Source of the DNA: UBA1067 sp963661055
GTDB lineage: Bacteria > Verrucomicrobiota > Kiritimatiellia > RFP12 > UBA1067
Assembly (NCBI GenBank): GCA_963661055.1
Contig: CAVLAC010000104.1
Location: forward strand, 1-6,940
Reading direction: 5' to 3'
Length of the DNA: 6,940 nucleotides
The notes below the pieces were generated by a model. The model worked only from the letters and a program-made list of their open reading frames with translations, ran no database searches and had not been told where the DNA came from. Positions 1 to 5,591 of this stretch are shown here, in pieces. Position 1 is the stretch's first letter. Every line of letters starts with the position of its first letter. Both the position numbers and the translations under genes were made by a program.

Positions 1-4
1 GGCG

Positions 5-66
5 GGGGTTGCACGAGAGGAGTGGAGCGGCTCGCCGCCGTAAGAGTGACTTTCGTACGCAACCCC
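5..66. repeat. Long bulged inverted repeat (hairpin)
   Basis: An 8-bp perfect stem (5-12 with 59-66) continues, after a two-base bulge at 57-58, into a 7-bp stem with one G-T pair (13-19 with 50-56). The tip contains a GCGG-CTCG-CCGC mini-hairpin at 27-38. Fifteen paired positions over 62 bases are unlikely by chance. It is not followed by a T-run, so it is not an ordinary intrinsic terminator. Confidence 0.6.
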
Positions 67-70
67 TGAC

Positions 71-110
71 CTTGTCTAGGCAGGGCTGACTGAACAACGC
101 TTCTTGTCTA
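71..110 (+). repeat. Direct repeat CTTGTCTA displayed in two hairpin loops
   Basis: CTTGTCTA occurs at 71-78 and again at 103-110. In the first copy it is framed as CCT-TGTCT-AGG, in the second as CGCTT-CTTGTCT-AAGCG, so both copies can expose the same TGTCT loop. CTGAC also occurs at 66-70 and 86-90, as if a small unit had been duplicated. The function is unknown; a protein- or RNA-binding loop is possible. Confidence 0.45.
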
Positions 111-178
111 AGCGCGAAAGGCGGCAAGAGACCGCGCAACGACGGGTCGGGCGACACCCGCACGAGCCGCCCTCCATA

Positions 179-194
179 TCTCTGCGTCTCTGCG
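179..194. repeat. Tandem TCTCTGCG repeat
   Basis: Two perfect back-to-back copies of TCTCTGCG (179-186 and 187-194) are followed by TGAGAA. Read on the minus strand this gives CGCAGAGA units preceded by TTCTCA. From general knowledge, CGCAGAGA-type strings recur in intergenic DNA of many unrelated bacterial genomes, so this may be a remnant of a dispersed intergenic repeat. With only two units, chance cannot be excluded. Confidence 0.5.
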
Positions 195-246
195 TGAGAA
201 ATGCGGGCGCGGCGGAAGGGGGCTAGAGTTTGGGGGGCATTTTTGG

Positions 247-252
247 TATAAT
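247..252 (+). promoter_or_regulatory. -10 box (TATAAT) of the operon, probably leaderless
   Basis: A perfect TATAAT lies at 247-252. The expected transcription start, about seven bases past the box, falls on or next to the ATG at 260. There is no room for a ribosome binding site, so nnrD should be translated from a leaderless mRNA. No good -35 box is visible at the usual distance (224-229 reads TAGAGT). A G-run (232-237) fills part of the spacer. This is the only clear promoter in the window; all downstream genes are packed without promoter-sized gaps. Confidence 0.7.
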
Positions 253-259
253 AGTGGGT

Positions 260-1117
260 ATGAAGATTCCGCTCGAACTAGAAAAAGCGTTTCCGCCGCG
301 TCCGCTCGCGTCTACGAAGTATTCCGTAGGCACGGTTACGATTGTTGGTGGCTCTGGACACTACATCCACGCGCCCGTTTTGGCGGCGCTGGGTGCGCGT
401 GCGGCGGGGGCTGGGCTTGTGCAACTCGTGGTGCCCGATGCCTCGCGCATCGCGGCGGGCGTTCATGTTCCCGAGGCGACCTTCACGAAGCTCTCCCCCA
501 CCTGCGTCCCCCCGAAGGCGGACGCTCTCGTAGCGGGTATGGGACTTTCGACGGGGCCCAATGCACAGGCGATTCTCTCGCGCATTCTCTCGGGTAGCTC
601 GGGGCGCTTTGTGCTTGACGCGGATGCCCTTACAATTCTCTCTCTTTGGTATGCACAGGCGCGTCCGCGTAGCAATGTGCCAGGACAGGAGCTCGTGCTA
701 ACCCCACATGAAGGCGAAGCGGCGCGGCTTCTTGGTGTTCGCCGCGAGAAGGTGAGTGCGGACCGCCTCGGCGCGGCAAAAGCGCTTGCCGCGCGCTATG
801 GGGCAACCATTGTTTTGAAGGGACCTGGTACACTCGTCGTTTCGGCGGATGGCTCGCGTGTTTATGAGAATAAGTCGGGCAATCCCACAATGGCACTCGG
901 CGGAATGGGCGACCTGCTCGCGGGTGTAATTGGGGCGCGCTGGGCGTATTTGAAGGGCGATGCTTTTACGGCAGTCAGCGCGGCAGTTTGGCTTCATGGC
1001 GCGGCGAGTGATAAGCTACTTGAAGAAGGCGGCGACCCGTCGCTCGCTAATACTGCCGCGACCTTGGGGGCTATGCGGGCACGGCTTGACCGTGGCGAAG
1101 GGAGAACGCAGGCATGA
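260..1117 (+). CDS. nnrD: ADP-dependent NAD(P)H-hydrate dehydratase (YjeF C-terminal/ribokinase-like family)
   Basis: This cytoplasmic repair enzyme dehydrates the damaged S-form NAD(P)HX back to NAD(P)H using ADP. The 285-residue product carries the family motifs in order: nucleotide-fold IVGGSG near 28-33, GAGLV near 50-54, VLDADAL near 118-124, LTPHEGE near 147-153, VLKGPGT near 185-191, and GNPTMALGGMGD near 207-218. The catalytic-region aspartate, D218, is present. The usual GSGD reads GMGD, an uncommon change. The partner epimerase domain (NnrE), often fused at the N-terminus, is absent, so this is a stand-alone dehydratase of Bacillus YxkO type; the epimerase should be elsewhere. I chose the ATG at 260 because the TATAAT box (247-252) would otherwise lie inside the coding region. 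In-frame TTG 230 and GTG 254 are possible but unlikely. It overlaps the next gene by four bases (ATGA). Confidence 0.9.
   Translation: MKIPLELEKAFPPRPLASTKYSVGTVTIVGGSGHYIHAPVLAALGARAAGAGLVQLVVPDASRIAAGVHVPEATFTKLSPTCVPPKADALVAGMGLSTGPNAQAILSRILSGSSGRFVLDADALTILSLWYAQARPRSNVPGQELVLTPHEGEAARLLGVRREKVSADRLGAAKALAARYGATIVLKGPGTLVVSADGSRVYENKSGNPTMALGGMGDLLAGVIGARWAYLKGDAFTAVSAAVWLHGAASDKLLEEGGDPSLANTAATLGAMRARLDRGEGRTQA
1101..1104 (+). promoter_or_regulatory. Ribosome binding site for the NamZ-like gene
   Basis: GGAG, within AAGGGAG at 1098-1104, lies nine bases before the ATG at 1114, inside the last codons of nnrD. It supports the ATGA-overlap start. Confidence 0.6.
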
Positions 1118-2232
1118 CCATCAATTATGATGGACTCCTTCGTGACCTCGCGGCAACTAATGAGCCGCTCGGACTCCTCACTATGCAGGCGACCAGCACC
1201 ACGCGGCGGCTCGTCGAACGCTTCCCTTCCCGCCTGAAAGCCCTTTATTCGGCGGAACACGGCTTTTTCGGGACTATCGCGGCAGGCGAAAAAGCCGCGA
1301 ACGCGTGGCATCCGTTCTTTAATCTGCCCATCCATTCCCTCTACGGAGAGCACCGCAAGCCTACGCCTGAAATGCTCGCGGGGATTTCACGGATGGTTAT
1401 TGACCTTTGCGATATCGGAGTTCGGTGCTACACCTACCTCGCGACCCTCAAAAACACGCTTGAGGCGTGCGCCGAGGCGGGGATTCCTGTGACAGTACTC
1501 GACCGTCCTATTCCTCTTGGGAATGTAATTGACGGACCCCTCGTCGAAGCGGGCAAGGAAAGTTTTGTTGCCCCTCTGAATCTCCCGTTTTGCCACGGGA
1601 TGACACCAGGCGAGTGCGCCCTCTGGATTCGCAAGACCGAGAATCTCAACCTCGATCTCAGAGTTGTACGCGTAAAAGACTGGTCACATAACGATACTCA
1701 GCCGTGGGCGAATTTCATTCCGCCTAGCCCCGCGATTCGCAGTTGGGATAGCGCAGTGCTGTATCCGATGACCGTCTTTACTGAGGCGTATCCAGCTGTC
1801 GATTGTGATCGGGCGGGGGCACTCGCTTTTCGGGTGATTGGAGCACCGTGGATGAGCGCGGCGGATATTATGCACGACTTGGAGTCGGGGCTTTCGGCGT
1901 GCGGAGTCGAGATGAGGCCCTATCGTTATGTGAGTAGCTACGGACCTCACGCGGGGCTGACCTTAAATGGCATACTCTTTTCTGTGCCGCGCACAAAGCC
2001 GTACTATCCGATTACGGCGGGGGTACTCGTCTTTGCCGCGCTGATGAGTCGCTATGCGGATAAAATGTCCGTCGGGGCACGGCCTGAGTGGCTCGCGAAG
2101 TTGGCGGGGACGGACGCGATAGGCGCGGCACTTAGTGCGGGCGACCTTGAGGGGCTCTTTCATTCGTGGATTGCCGCGCAGGATGCGTATTTGCCCACGC
2201 GCGTCAACTTATACACCCAGGAGGGGGCGTAA
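1114..2232 (+). CDS. namZ: DUF1343 family protein, NamZ-like exo-beta-N-acetylmuramidase
   Basis: Characterised NamZ enzymes (glycoside hydrolase family GH171) remove MurNAc from the non-reducing end of peptidoglycan fragments during wall turnover and recycling. The 372-residue product has the family landmarks: SAEHG at 46-50 (the usual SPEHG, with the probable catalytic glutamate E48), LYGEHRKPTPEML at 76-88, a DIGVRCYTYL block at 100-109, VLDRPIP at 128-134, HGMTPGE at 161-167, and GAPW at 243-246. Two things are odd. The N-terminal GLLTNxTG-type motif reads GLLTMQATST, and the middle block usually rich in E-G-T-N and GRGT is diverged (FTEAYPAVDCDRAG). The protein also starts with a hydrophilic stretch and shows no signal peptide, whereas characterised NamZ proteins are exported; it may act on imported muropeptides in the cytoplasm. 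The family call is firm, the exact substrate is not. A good GGAG precedes the ATG, which overlaps nnrD by four bases. Confidence 0.87.
   Translation: MTINYDGLLRDLAATNEPLGLLTMQATSTTRRLVERFPSRLKALYSAEHGFFGTIAAGEKAANAWHPFFNLPIHSLYGEHRKPTPEMLAGISRMVIDLCDIGVRCYTYLATLKNTLEACAEAGIPVTVLDRPIPLGNVIDGPLVEAGKESFVAPLNLPFCHGMTPGECALWIRKTENLNLDLRVVRVKDWSHNDTQPWANFIPPSPAIRSWDSAVLYPMTVFTEAYPAVDCDRAGALAFRVIGAPWMSAADIMHDLESGLSACGVEMRPYRYVSSYGPHAGLTLNGILFSVPRTKPYYPITAGVLVFAALMSRYADKMSVGARPEWLAKLAGTDAIGAALSAGDLEGLFHSWIAAQDAYLPTRVNLYTQEGA
2219..2224 (+). promoter_or_regulatory. Strong ribosome binding site deciding a GTG start
   Basis: AGGAGG (2219-2224) lies ten bases before the GTG at 2235. It straddles the end of the upstream gene and favours the GTG over an in-frame ATG at 2166, which would overlap that gene by 67 bases and bury the signal peptide. 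Confidence 0.75.
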
Positions 2233-2234
2233 TT

Positions 2235-3029
2235 GTGAGAAATCGTTATTTAGTCGCTATTTTTGGCTTGGCAAGCGGAGTGCTCCTCGCGGCGGAGCGT
2301 CCCTATTCACGCTACGAACCCATTGTCACACGGGCACCGTTTGGGCAGCCCCCCGCCAACTTCAATCCGTCCGTTAACCCGAGTACAGTTTCCGCCCGAA
2401 GCGGTGCGAATGGGGGCAAGGAATTGACGGCGGAACAAGAGCAACTTAAAAAAACAGTTAAGTTTAGCGCGATTAACCTCGATCCCGAGGATGGGGAGCT
2501 CCGCGTCGGTTTCAGCGATATGTCGTCCGCCAAAATGCCGCGCCACTACTATTTGAAAGTAGGCGAATCGCGTGATGGATGGGTTGTTACGGAAGCGAAT
2601 GCCGCCGAACGCCGCGTTAAGATCTCGAAGGATGGCATAGAATTGGAGCTTGATTTGGGCAATGAGGCGACGGGCAGTACGGCGAAAAGTGCCGCGACAC
2701 CCGCTCCACAGGCGGCGACACCCTCCAGCACAAGAGCCATTTCGGACGATAAGCCTTCCAATCGCCTCCTGGGGCGGCGCGGACTCCTCGCTCAGCGCAA
2801 GGAGCGAGAAGAAAAGCGCAAAGCTGAGCAGGAAGCCGAGAAGAAGAAGCAGGAAGAAGATCGGGCTAAAATGCGCGAGGAATTAGCGGCTCTTAGTGAA
2901 GAAGTGCGGCAGGCGCGTGAGGAGCGCGAGAAAGCGAAGGAAGCGGAAAGTGCCGCGCCCCAACCTGTCGCGGAAGATCCGCCACCCCCACCTCCTCCAG
3001 AGGAAGGCGAGGGCGAGAATGGAGAATAA
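2235..3029 (+). CDS. Exported coiled-coil protein of unknown function
   Basis: I do not recognise this gene. From the GTG at 2235 it encodes 264 residues. A clear signal peptide comes first (RNR, then a hydrophobic stretch at about 5-18, likely cut after the AA at 19-20). Next is an extended Pro/Ser/Asn-rich linker (about 25-65). A compact, probably beta-rich domain follows (about 70-142) with the pattern YYLKVGESRDGWVV...RRVKISKDG. That pattern loosely recalls the small periplasmic domains of PilP/GspC-type secretion and pilus proteins; this is a weak resemblance, not an assignment. A low-complexity Ala/Thr/Ser linker leads to a highly charged Lys/Glu/Arg coiled coil (about 186-238). The tail ends with seven consecutive prolines (249-255) and an acidic EEGEGENGE-type terminus. 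It probably works in the periplasm or at the envelope, perhaps as a spacer or adaptor. The gene starts two bases after the NamZ-like gene and ends three bases before plsC. Confidence 0.85.
   Translation: MRNRYLVAIFGLASGVLLAAERPYSRYEPIVTRAPFGQPPANFNPSVNPSTVSARSGANGGKELTAEQEQLKKTVKFSAINLDPEDGELRVGFSDMSSAKMPRHYYLKVGESRDGWVVTEANAAERRVKISKDGIELELDLGNEATGSTAKSAATPAPQAATPSSTRAISDDKPSNRLLGRRGLLAQRKEREEKRKAEQEAEKKKQEEDRAKMREELAALSEEVRQAREEREKAKEAESAAPQPVAEDPPPPPPPEEGEGENGE
3021..3024 (+). promoter_or_regulatory. Ribosome binding site for plsC inside the preceding gene
   Basis: GGAG at 3021-3024 lies eight bases before the ATG at 3033 and is part of the last codons of the coiled-coil gene, just after its polyproline stretch. 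This implies coupling between the two genes. Confidence 0.6.
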
Positions 3030-3032
3030 GAG

Positions 3033-3872
3033 ATGAAAACAACGACTTTAGCACAATTTCGGGAAGAATTACTACGGACAGGCGGATATAATACGCCCGA
3101 TGAGCGTGCGCCCAAAAAGCGTTCCAAGGGTGGGGCGTGGACGACTTTCGCCTATTCGCTCGGGGTCGCCCATGTCTTCCCGATGTGCGCCATTTATGAG
3201 CCACTCGGGAAATTGACGACGGAACTTTGGGCAAAGCTCTGCTTTAAGACCGTTCAGCGGGCGGAACGGCTTGGAATCCGTGTTCATTTTGAGGGCTGGG
3301 AGAATCGCGCGGCATATAAGGGACCCGTTGTTTATCTCTGCAACCATATGTCCACGACCGAGACCATTCTTTTGCCGCCTGTGGTGCTCACCTACGGACC
3401 TTTCAATGTTGTTGCCAAGGAGTCCCTCGCGCATTTGCCGCTACTCGGACGCGCCGCAGCAGATATGGGGATGATTGGGATTGGACGCAAATCGCCGCGT
3501 GAAGACCTGATTAAGCTTTTGACGATTGGCGAGGAGAAGATTCGCGGCGGTAATAGCTTCCTTATTTTCCCGCAGGGTACGCGGCAGGAAGTCTTTAGCC
3601 GCAAGGTGTTCTCCTCGATTGGTGCGAAGCTCGCTGAGCGGGCGGGGTGCCCGATTATGCCGCTCGTCGTGGATACGCGGTGTCAATTAACGCGGCAAAA
3701 AGGTATCTTTAAGAACATTTTTAAGGACTTTGGCACGGTCGACACCTCAAAAGACATCCGTTGCTGTTGCGGTCCGTTAATCCCGAATGCGAAGGCACGG
3801 ATTATGCAAGAGCAGACCTTCGATTGGATGGCGACGAAGCTGGAGGAGTGGGGACTCCCGACTGAGCGGTAA
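3033..3872 (+). CDS. plsC: PlsC-type glycerophospholipid acyltransferase (1-acylglycerol-3-phosphate acyltransferase family)
   Basis: Enzymes of this family transfer an acyl group to lysophosphatidate at the inner membrane to make phosphatidate. The 279-residue product has the family blocks: NHMSTTE at 104-110, GMIGIGR at 146-152 (block II, with the arginine), FPQGTRQ at 179-185 (block III) and CPIMPLVV at 206-213 (block IV). The catalytic motif is HX4E (H105...E110) instead of the usual HX4D, and block III has Q181 where FPEGTR normally has glutamate. HX4E is tolerated in some related acyltransferases such as the lipid A enzymes, so activity is plausible, but the acceptor may differ from lysophosphatidate. 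An amphipathic or weakly hydrophobic stretch (about 35-60) may give membrane contact. The cysteine triplet CCC at 244-246 is unusual. Gaps to both neighbours are three bases, so the gene is operonic. The family call is strong; the specific substrate is uncertain. Confidence 0.87.
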   Translation: MKTTTLAQFREELLRTGGYNTPDERAPKKRSKGGAWTTFAYSLGVAHVFPMCAIYEPLGKLTTELWAKLCFKTVQRAERLGIRVHFEGWENRAAYKGPVVYLCNHMSTTETILLPPVVLTYGPFNVVAKESLAHLPLLGRAAADMGMIGIGRKSPREDLIKLLTIGEEKIRGGNSFLIFPQGTRQEVFSRKVFSSIGAKLAERAGCPIMPLVVDTRCQLTRQKGIFKNIFKDFGTVDTSKDIRCCCGPLIPNAKARIMQEQTFDWMATKLEEWGLPTER

Positions 3873-3875
3873 GCG

Positions 3876-5591
3876 ATGTTAGAGCGGCTTGTAGTTTCCA
3901 ATTTGGCAGTCGTTGAGAAGGCGGAAATTGACTTCTCAACGGGGTTAAATGTCCTCACGGGCGAGACGGGCGCGGGTAAGAGCGTCCTTCGCGGGGCGAT
4001 TGAGCTCGTTTTGGGCGGACGCGCCGAGGCGAGCAGCGTCCGTACAGGCGCGAAAGAGGCGCGGGTTGAGGCGATTTTCAGGCTTTCGGGCGATTCTGCC
4101 GCGCTTGTGGCGAGCATTTTGGATGAGGCAGGGCTCCCCGCGTGCGAAGAAGGGGAGTTACTCATCCGCCGCACGATAAGCGCGGAGGAGGCTCCGCGTG
4201 TCTGGGTGAATGATACGCGAACGACGGTGACGACGCTGAAGAAACTCGGCGCGGCACTTATCGACATTCACGGACCCCGCGCCAATCAGCGACTTCTGGA
4301 GGAGCGCTTCCAGCGGGAGACCCTTGATCAATTTGGCGCGGTGAAGCTCACGGACTACCAAGTCGCTTACGCGGCACTTGGTAAGGTGCGGGGCGAAATT
4401 GCCGCGCTCAAGGCACTTCCCGTCTCGGAAGATGAGCTGGAGCTTTTGCGCTTCCAAGTAAATGAACTTGAGGAAGCGAATATCAGCGAGGAAGACGATG
4501 ACCTTGCCGCACGCCATACCGCCGCCGCGCACGCCGAAGAAATTGCCACAATTGCGCAGGAGGCGACGGAACTCCTAGGCGGTGAGGCGGGAGCGAGCGA
4601 GACTTTGGTAAGGCTTGAGCCCCAACTCGCGGCACTGGCGCGGCACTTTCCGGCGGCGAATGAGTGGTCCGAGGAGTGCGAGGAAATTGTGATTCGGTTG
4701 CAGGAGCTTTCACGGACGATTGAGGACACGGTTTCGCGGCTTGATATTGACCCTGAGGAATTTGCCGCGATGGATAAGCGTTTGGGGGTCGTCAATAAGT
4801 TGCGCCGTAAGTACCTGCCCGCGACATTGGAGGAAGGGACGAGCCTTTCTGCCGCGCTCGGGGAGGTTTTGGAAGCTAAATGCAAGCGGCTAGATGACTT
4901 TGAGAACCGTGAAAAGCGGCTGGAGGAGCTCGCGAAGGAAGAAACTGCCGCCTATGAGAAAGTAAAGATAGCGGGCGCGGCAGTTACGGCAAAGCGCCGC
5001 GCGGCAGGTGAGAAGCTGGCGAAGGCGGTTACGCGGCAATTGCGTGACTTGGGCTTCTTGAAGGCGCGGTTTGAGGTGCGACTGGAGGCGCGGGAGCCGA
5101 GTGCGGAAGGCGTTGACGCGGTCGTCTATATGCTTGAGCCGAATCCAGGCGAAGGCGAAAAGCCACTCGAAGCCATCGCGAGTTCGGGCGAAATTGCTCG
5201 CGTGATGCTAGCCCTAAAGAGTGTAATTGCCGCGCATGATACACTCGATACGCTCGTTTTTGATGAGATTGACGCGAATATTGGTGGCGAGACTGGGCGC
5301 ACCGTCGGGGAAAAGATGCGGGAAGTTGCCGCGCGCCGTCAAGTCATCGCGATTACCCATCTGCCGCAGACCGCCGTTTTTGGTACGCGGCACTTTGCCG
5401 TCTCGAAGTCCGTCTCTGGGGGGAGAACCCGTACGGCGGTCTCTTGCGTCTCGGGGGAGGAGCGCATTGCGGAAATTGCACGGATGCTTGGCGGCGGTGC
5501 ACGCGGGGATATCGCCTACCAGCACGCGAAAGAACTCCTCGAGAACACACTTTCTAAGTCTACTAAAAAAGGAAAAGTAAATGAAGATTAA
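3876..5591 (+). CDS. recN: DNA repair protein RecN (SMC-like ATPase)
   Basis: RecN is a cytoplasmic SMC-like ATPase that acts early in recombinational repair of double-strand breaks. The 571-residue length is close to the family norm. Walker A GETGAGKS lies at 29-36. DIHG at 130-133 starts the block normally reading HGQHEHQ, but here it reads HGPRANQ. A central Glu/Leu/Arg-rich coiled coil runs about 150-370. The C-terminal ATPase half contains PNPGEGEKPLEAIASSGEIAR, with the signature SSGE at 436-439 (family consensus SGGE). Walker B VFDEID follows with D463-E464, then the ITHLPQ switch with H495. Two ATPase-site positions therefore differ from consensus. The gene starts three bases after plsC with only a weak ribosome binding site, so coupled reinitiation is likely. 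Its end overlaps the SGNH gene by 11 bases. It holds 14 of the 32 TGCCGCG words in the window. Confidence 0.96.
   Translation: MLERLVVSNLAVVEKAEIDFSTGLNVLTGETGAGKSVLRGAIELVLGGRAEASSVRTGAKEARVEAIFRLSGDSAALVASILDEAGLPACEEGELLIRRTISAEEAPRVWVNDTRTTVTTLKKLGAALIDIHGPRANQRLLEERFQRETLDQFGAVKLTDYQVAYAALGKVRGEIAALKALPVSEDELELLRFQVNELEEANISEEDDDLAARHTAAAHAEEIATIAQEATELLGGEAGASETLVRLEPQLAALARHFPAANEWSEECEEIVIRLQELSRTIEDTVSRLDIDPEEFAAMDKRLGVVNKLRRKYLPATLEEGTSLSAALGEVLEAKCKRLDDFENREKRLEELAKEETAAYEKVKIAGAAVTAKRRAAGEKLAKAVTRQLRDLGFLKARFEVRLEAREPSAEGVDAVVYMLEPNPGEGEKPLEAIASSGEIARVMLALKSVIAAHDTLDTLVFDEIDANIGGETGRTVGEKMREVAARRQVIAITHLPQTAVFGTRHFAVSKSVSGGRTRTAVSCVSGEERIAEIARMLGGGARGDIAYQHAKELLENTLSKSTKKGKVNED
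5569..5573 (+). promoter_or_regulatory. Ribosome binding site for the SGNH hydrolase gene
   Basis: AAGGA at 5569-5573 lies seven bases before the ATG at 5581, inside the last codons of recN. It supports the 11-base overlapping start. Confidence 0.6.

Larger units (their letters stand above)
1..175. ncRNA. Possible structured RNA region, identity unknown
   Basis: No convincing coding sequence lies here, but the stretch folds well on paper. GGGGTTGC (5-12) pairs with GCAACCCC (59-66). After a two-base bulge, ACGAGAG (13-19) pairs with CTTTCGT (50-56), and GCGG (27-30) pairs with CCGC (35-38) across a CTCG tetraloop. Downstream stems are CCT/AGG (70-72/78-80), CGCTT/AAGCG (98-102/110-114), CGGGT/ACCCG (143-147/156-160), and GGCGGC/GCCGCC (120-125/166-171). 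The last competes with a shorter GCGG/CCGC stem at 121-135. Because the stems are near-palindromic, the strand cannot be told from pairing alone. It could be a small RNA, the 3' part of an RNA gene that begins before the window, or a cluster of intergenic palindromes. I found no T-run terminator and no match to tRNA, tmRNA, SRP RNA or a complete RNase P RNA. Confidence 0.35.

Noticed and set aside
110..172. Resemblance to the P11-P12 core of RNase P RNA (GAAAGGCGGCAAGAG)
   Set aside because: The short string matches, but the conserved GAGGAAAGTCC, CGGAGCAA and ACAGAA blocks are missing where they should be, and the next bases run into the TCTCTGCG repeat.
218..258. Possible G-quadruplex from G-runs around the promoter
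   Set aside because: Only three runs of three or more G are present (218-222, 232-237, 256-258), separated by long loops; four are needed for a standard fold.
230..259. Upstream TTG start for nnrD
   Set aside because: It would place the TATAAT box inside the coding region, and the added residues (GGIFGIIVG) are not part of the family fold.
2166..2234. ATG start at 2166 for the coiled-coil protein
   Set aside because: It would overlap the NamZ-like gene by 67 bases and bury the signal peptide, while GTG 2235 has a strong AGGAGG at good spacing.
3683..4885. Minus-strand open frames of 194 and 172 codons opposite plsC and recN
   Set aside because: They are Ser/Ala/Arg-rich shadows of the sense genes, without motifs or ribosome binding sites.
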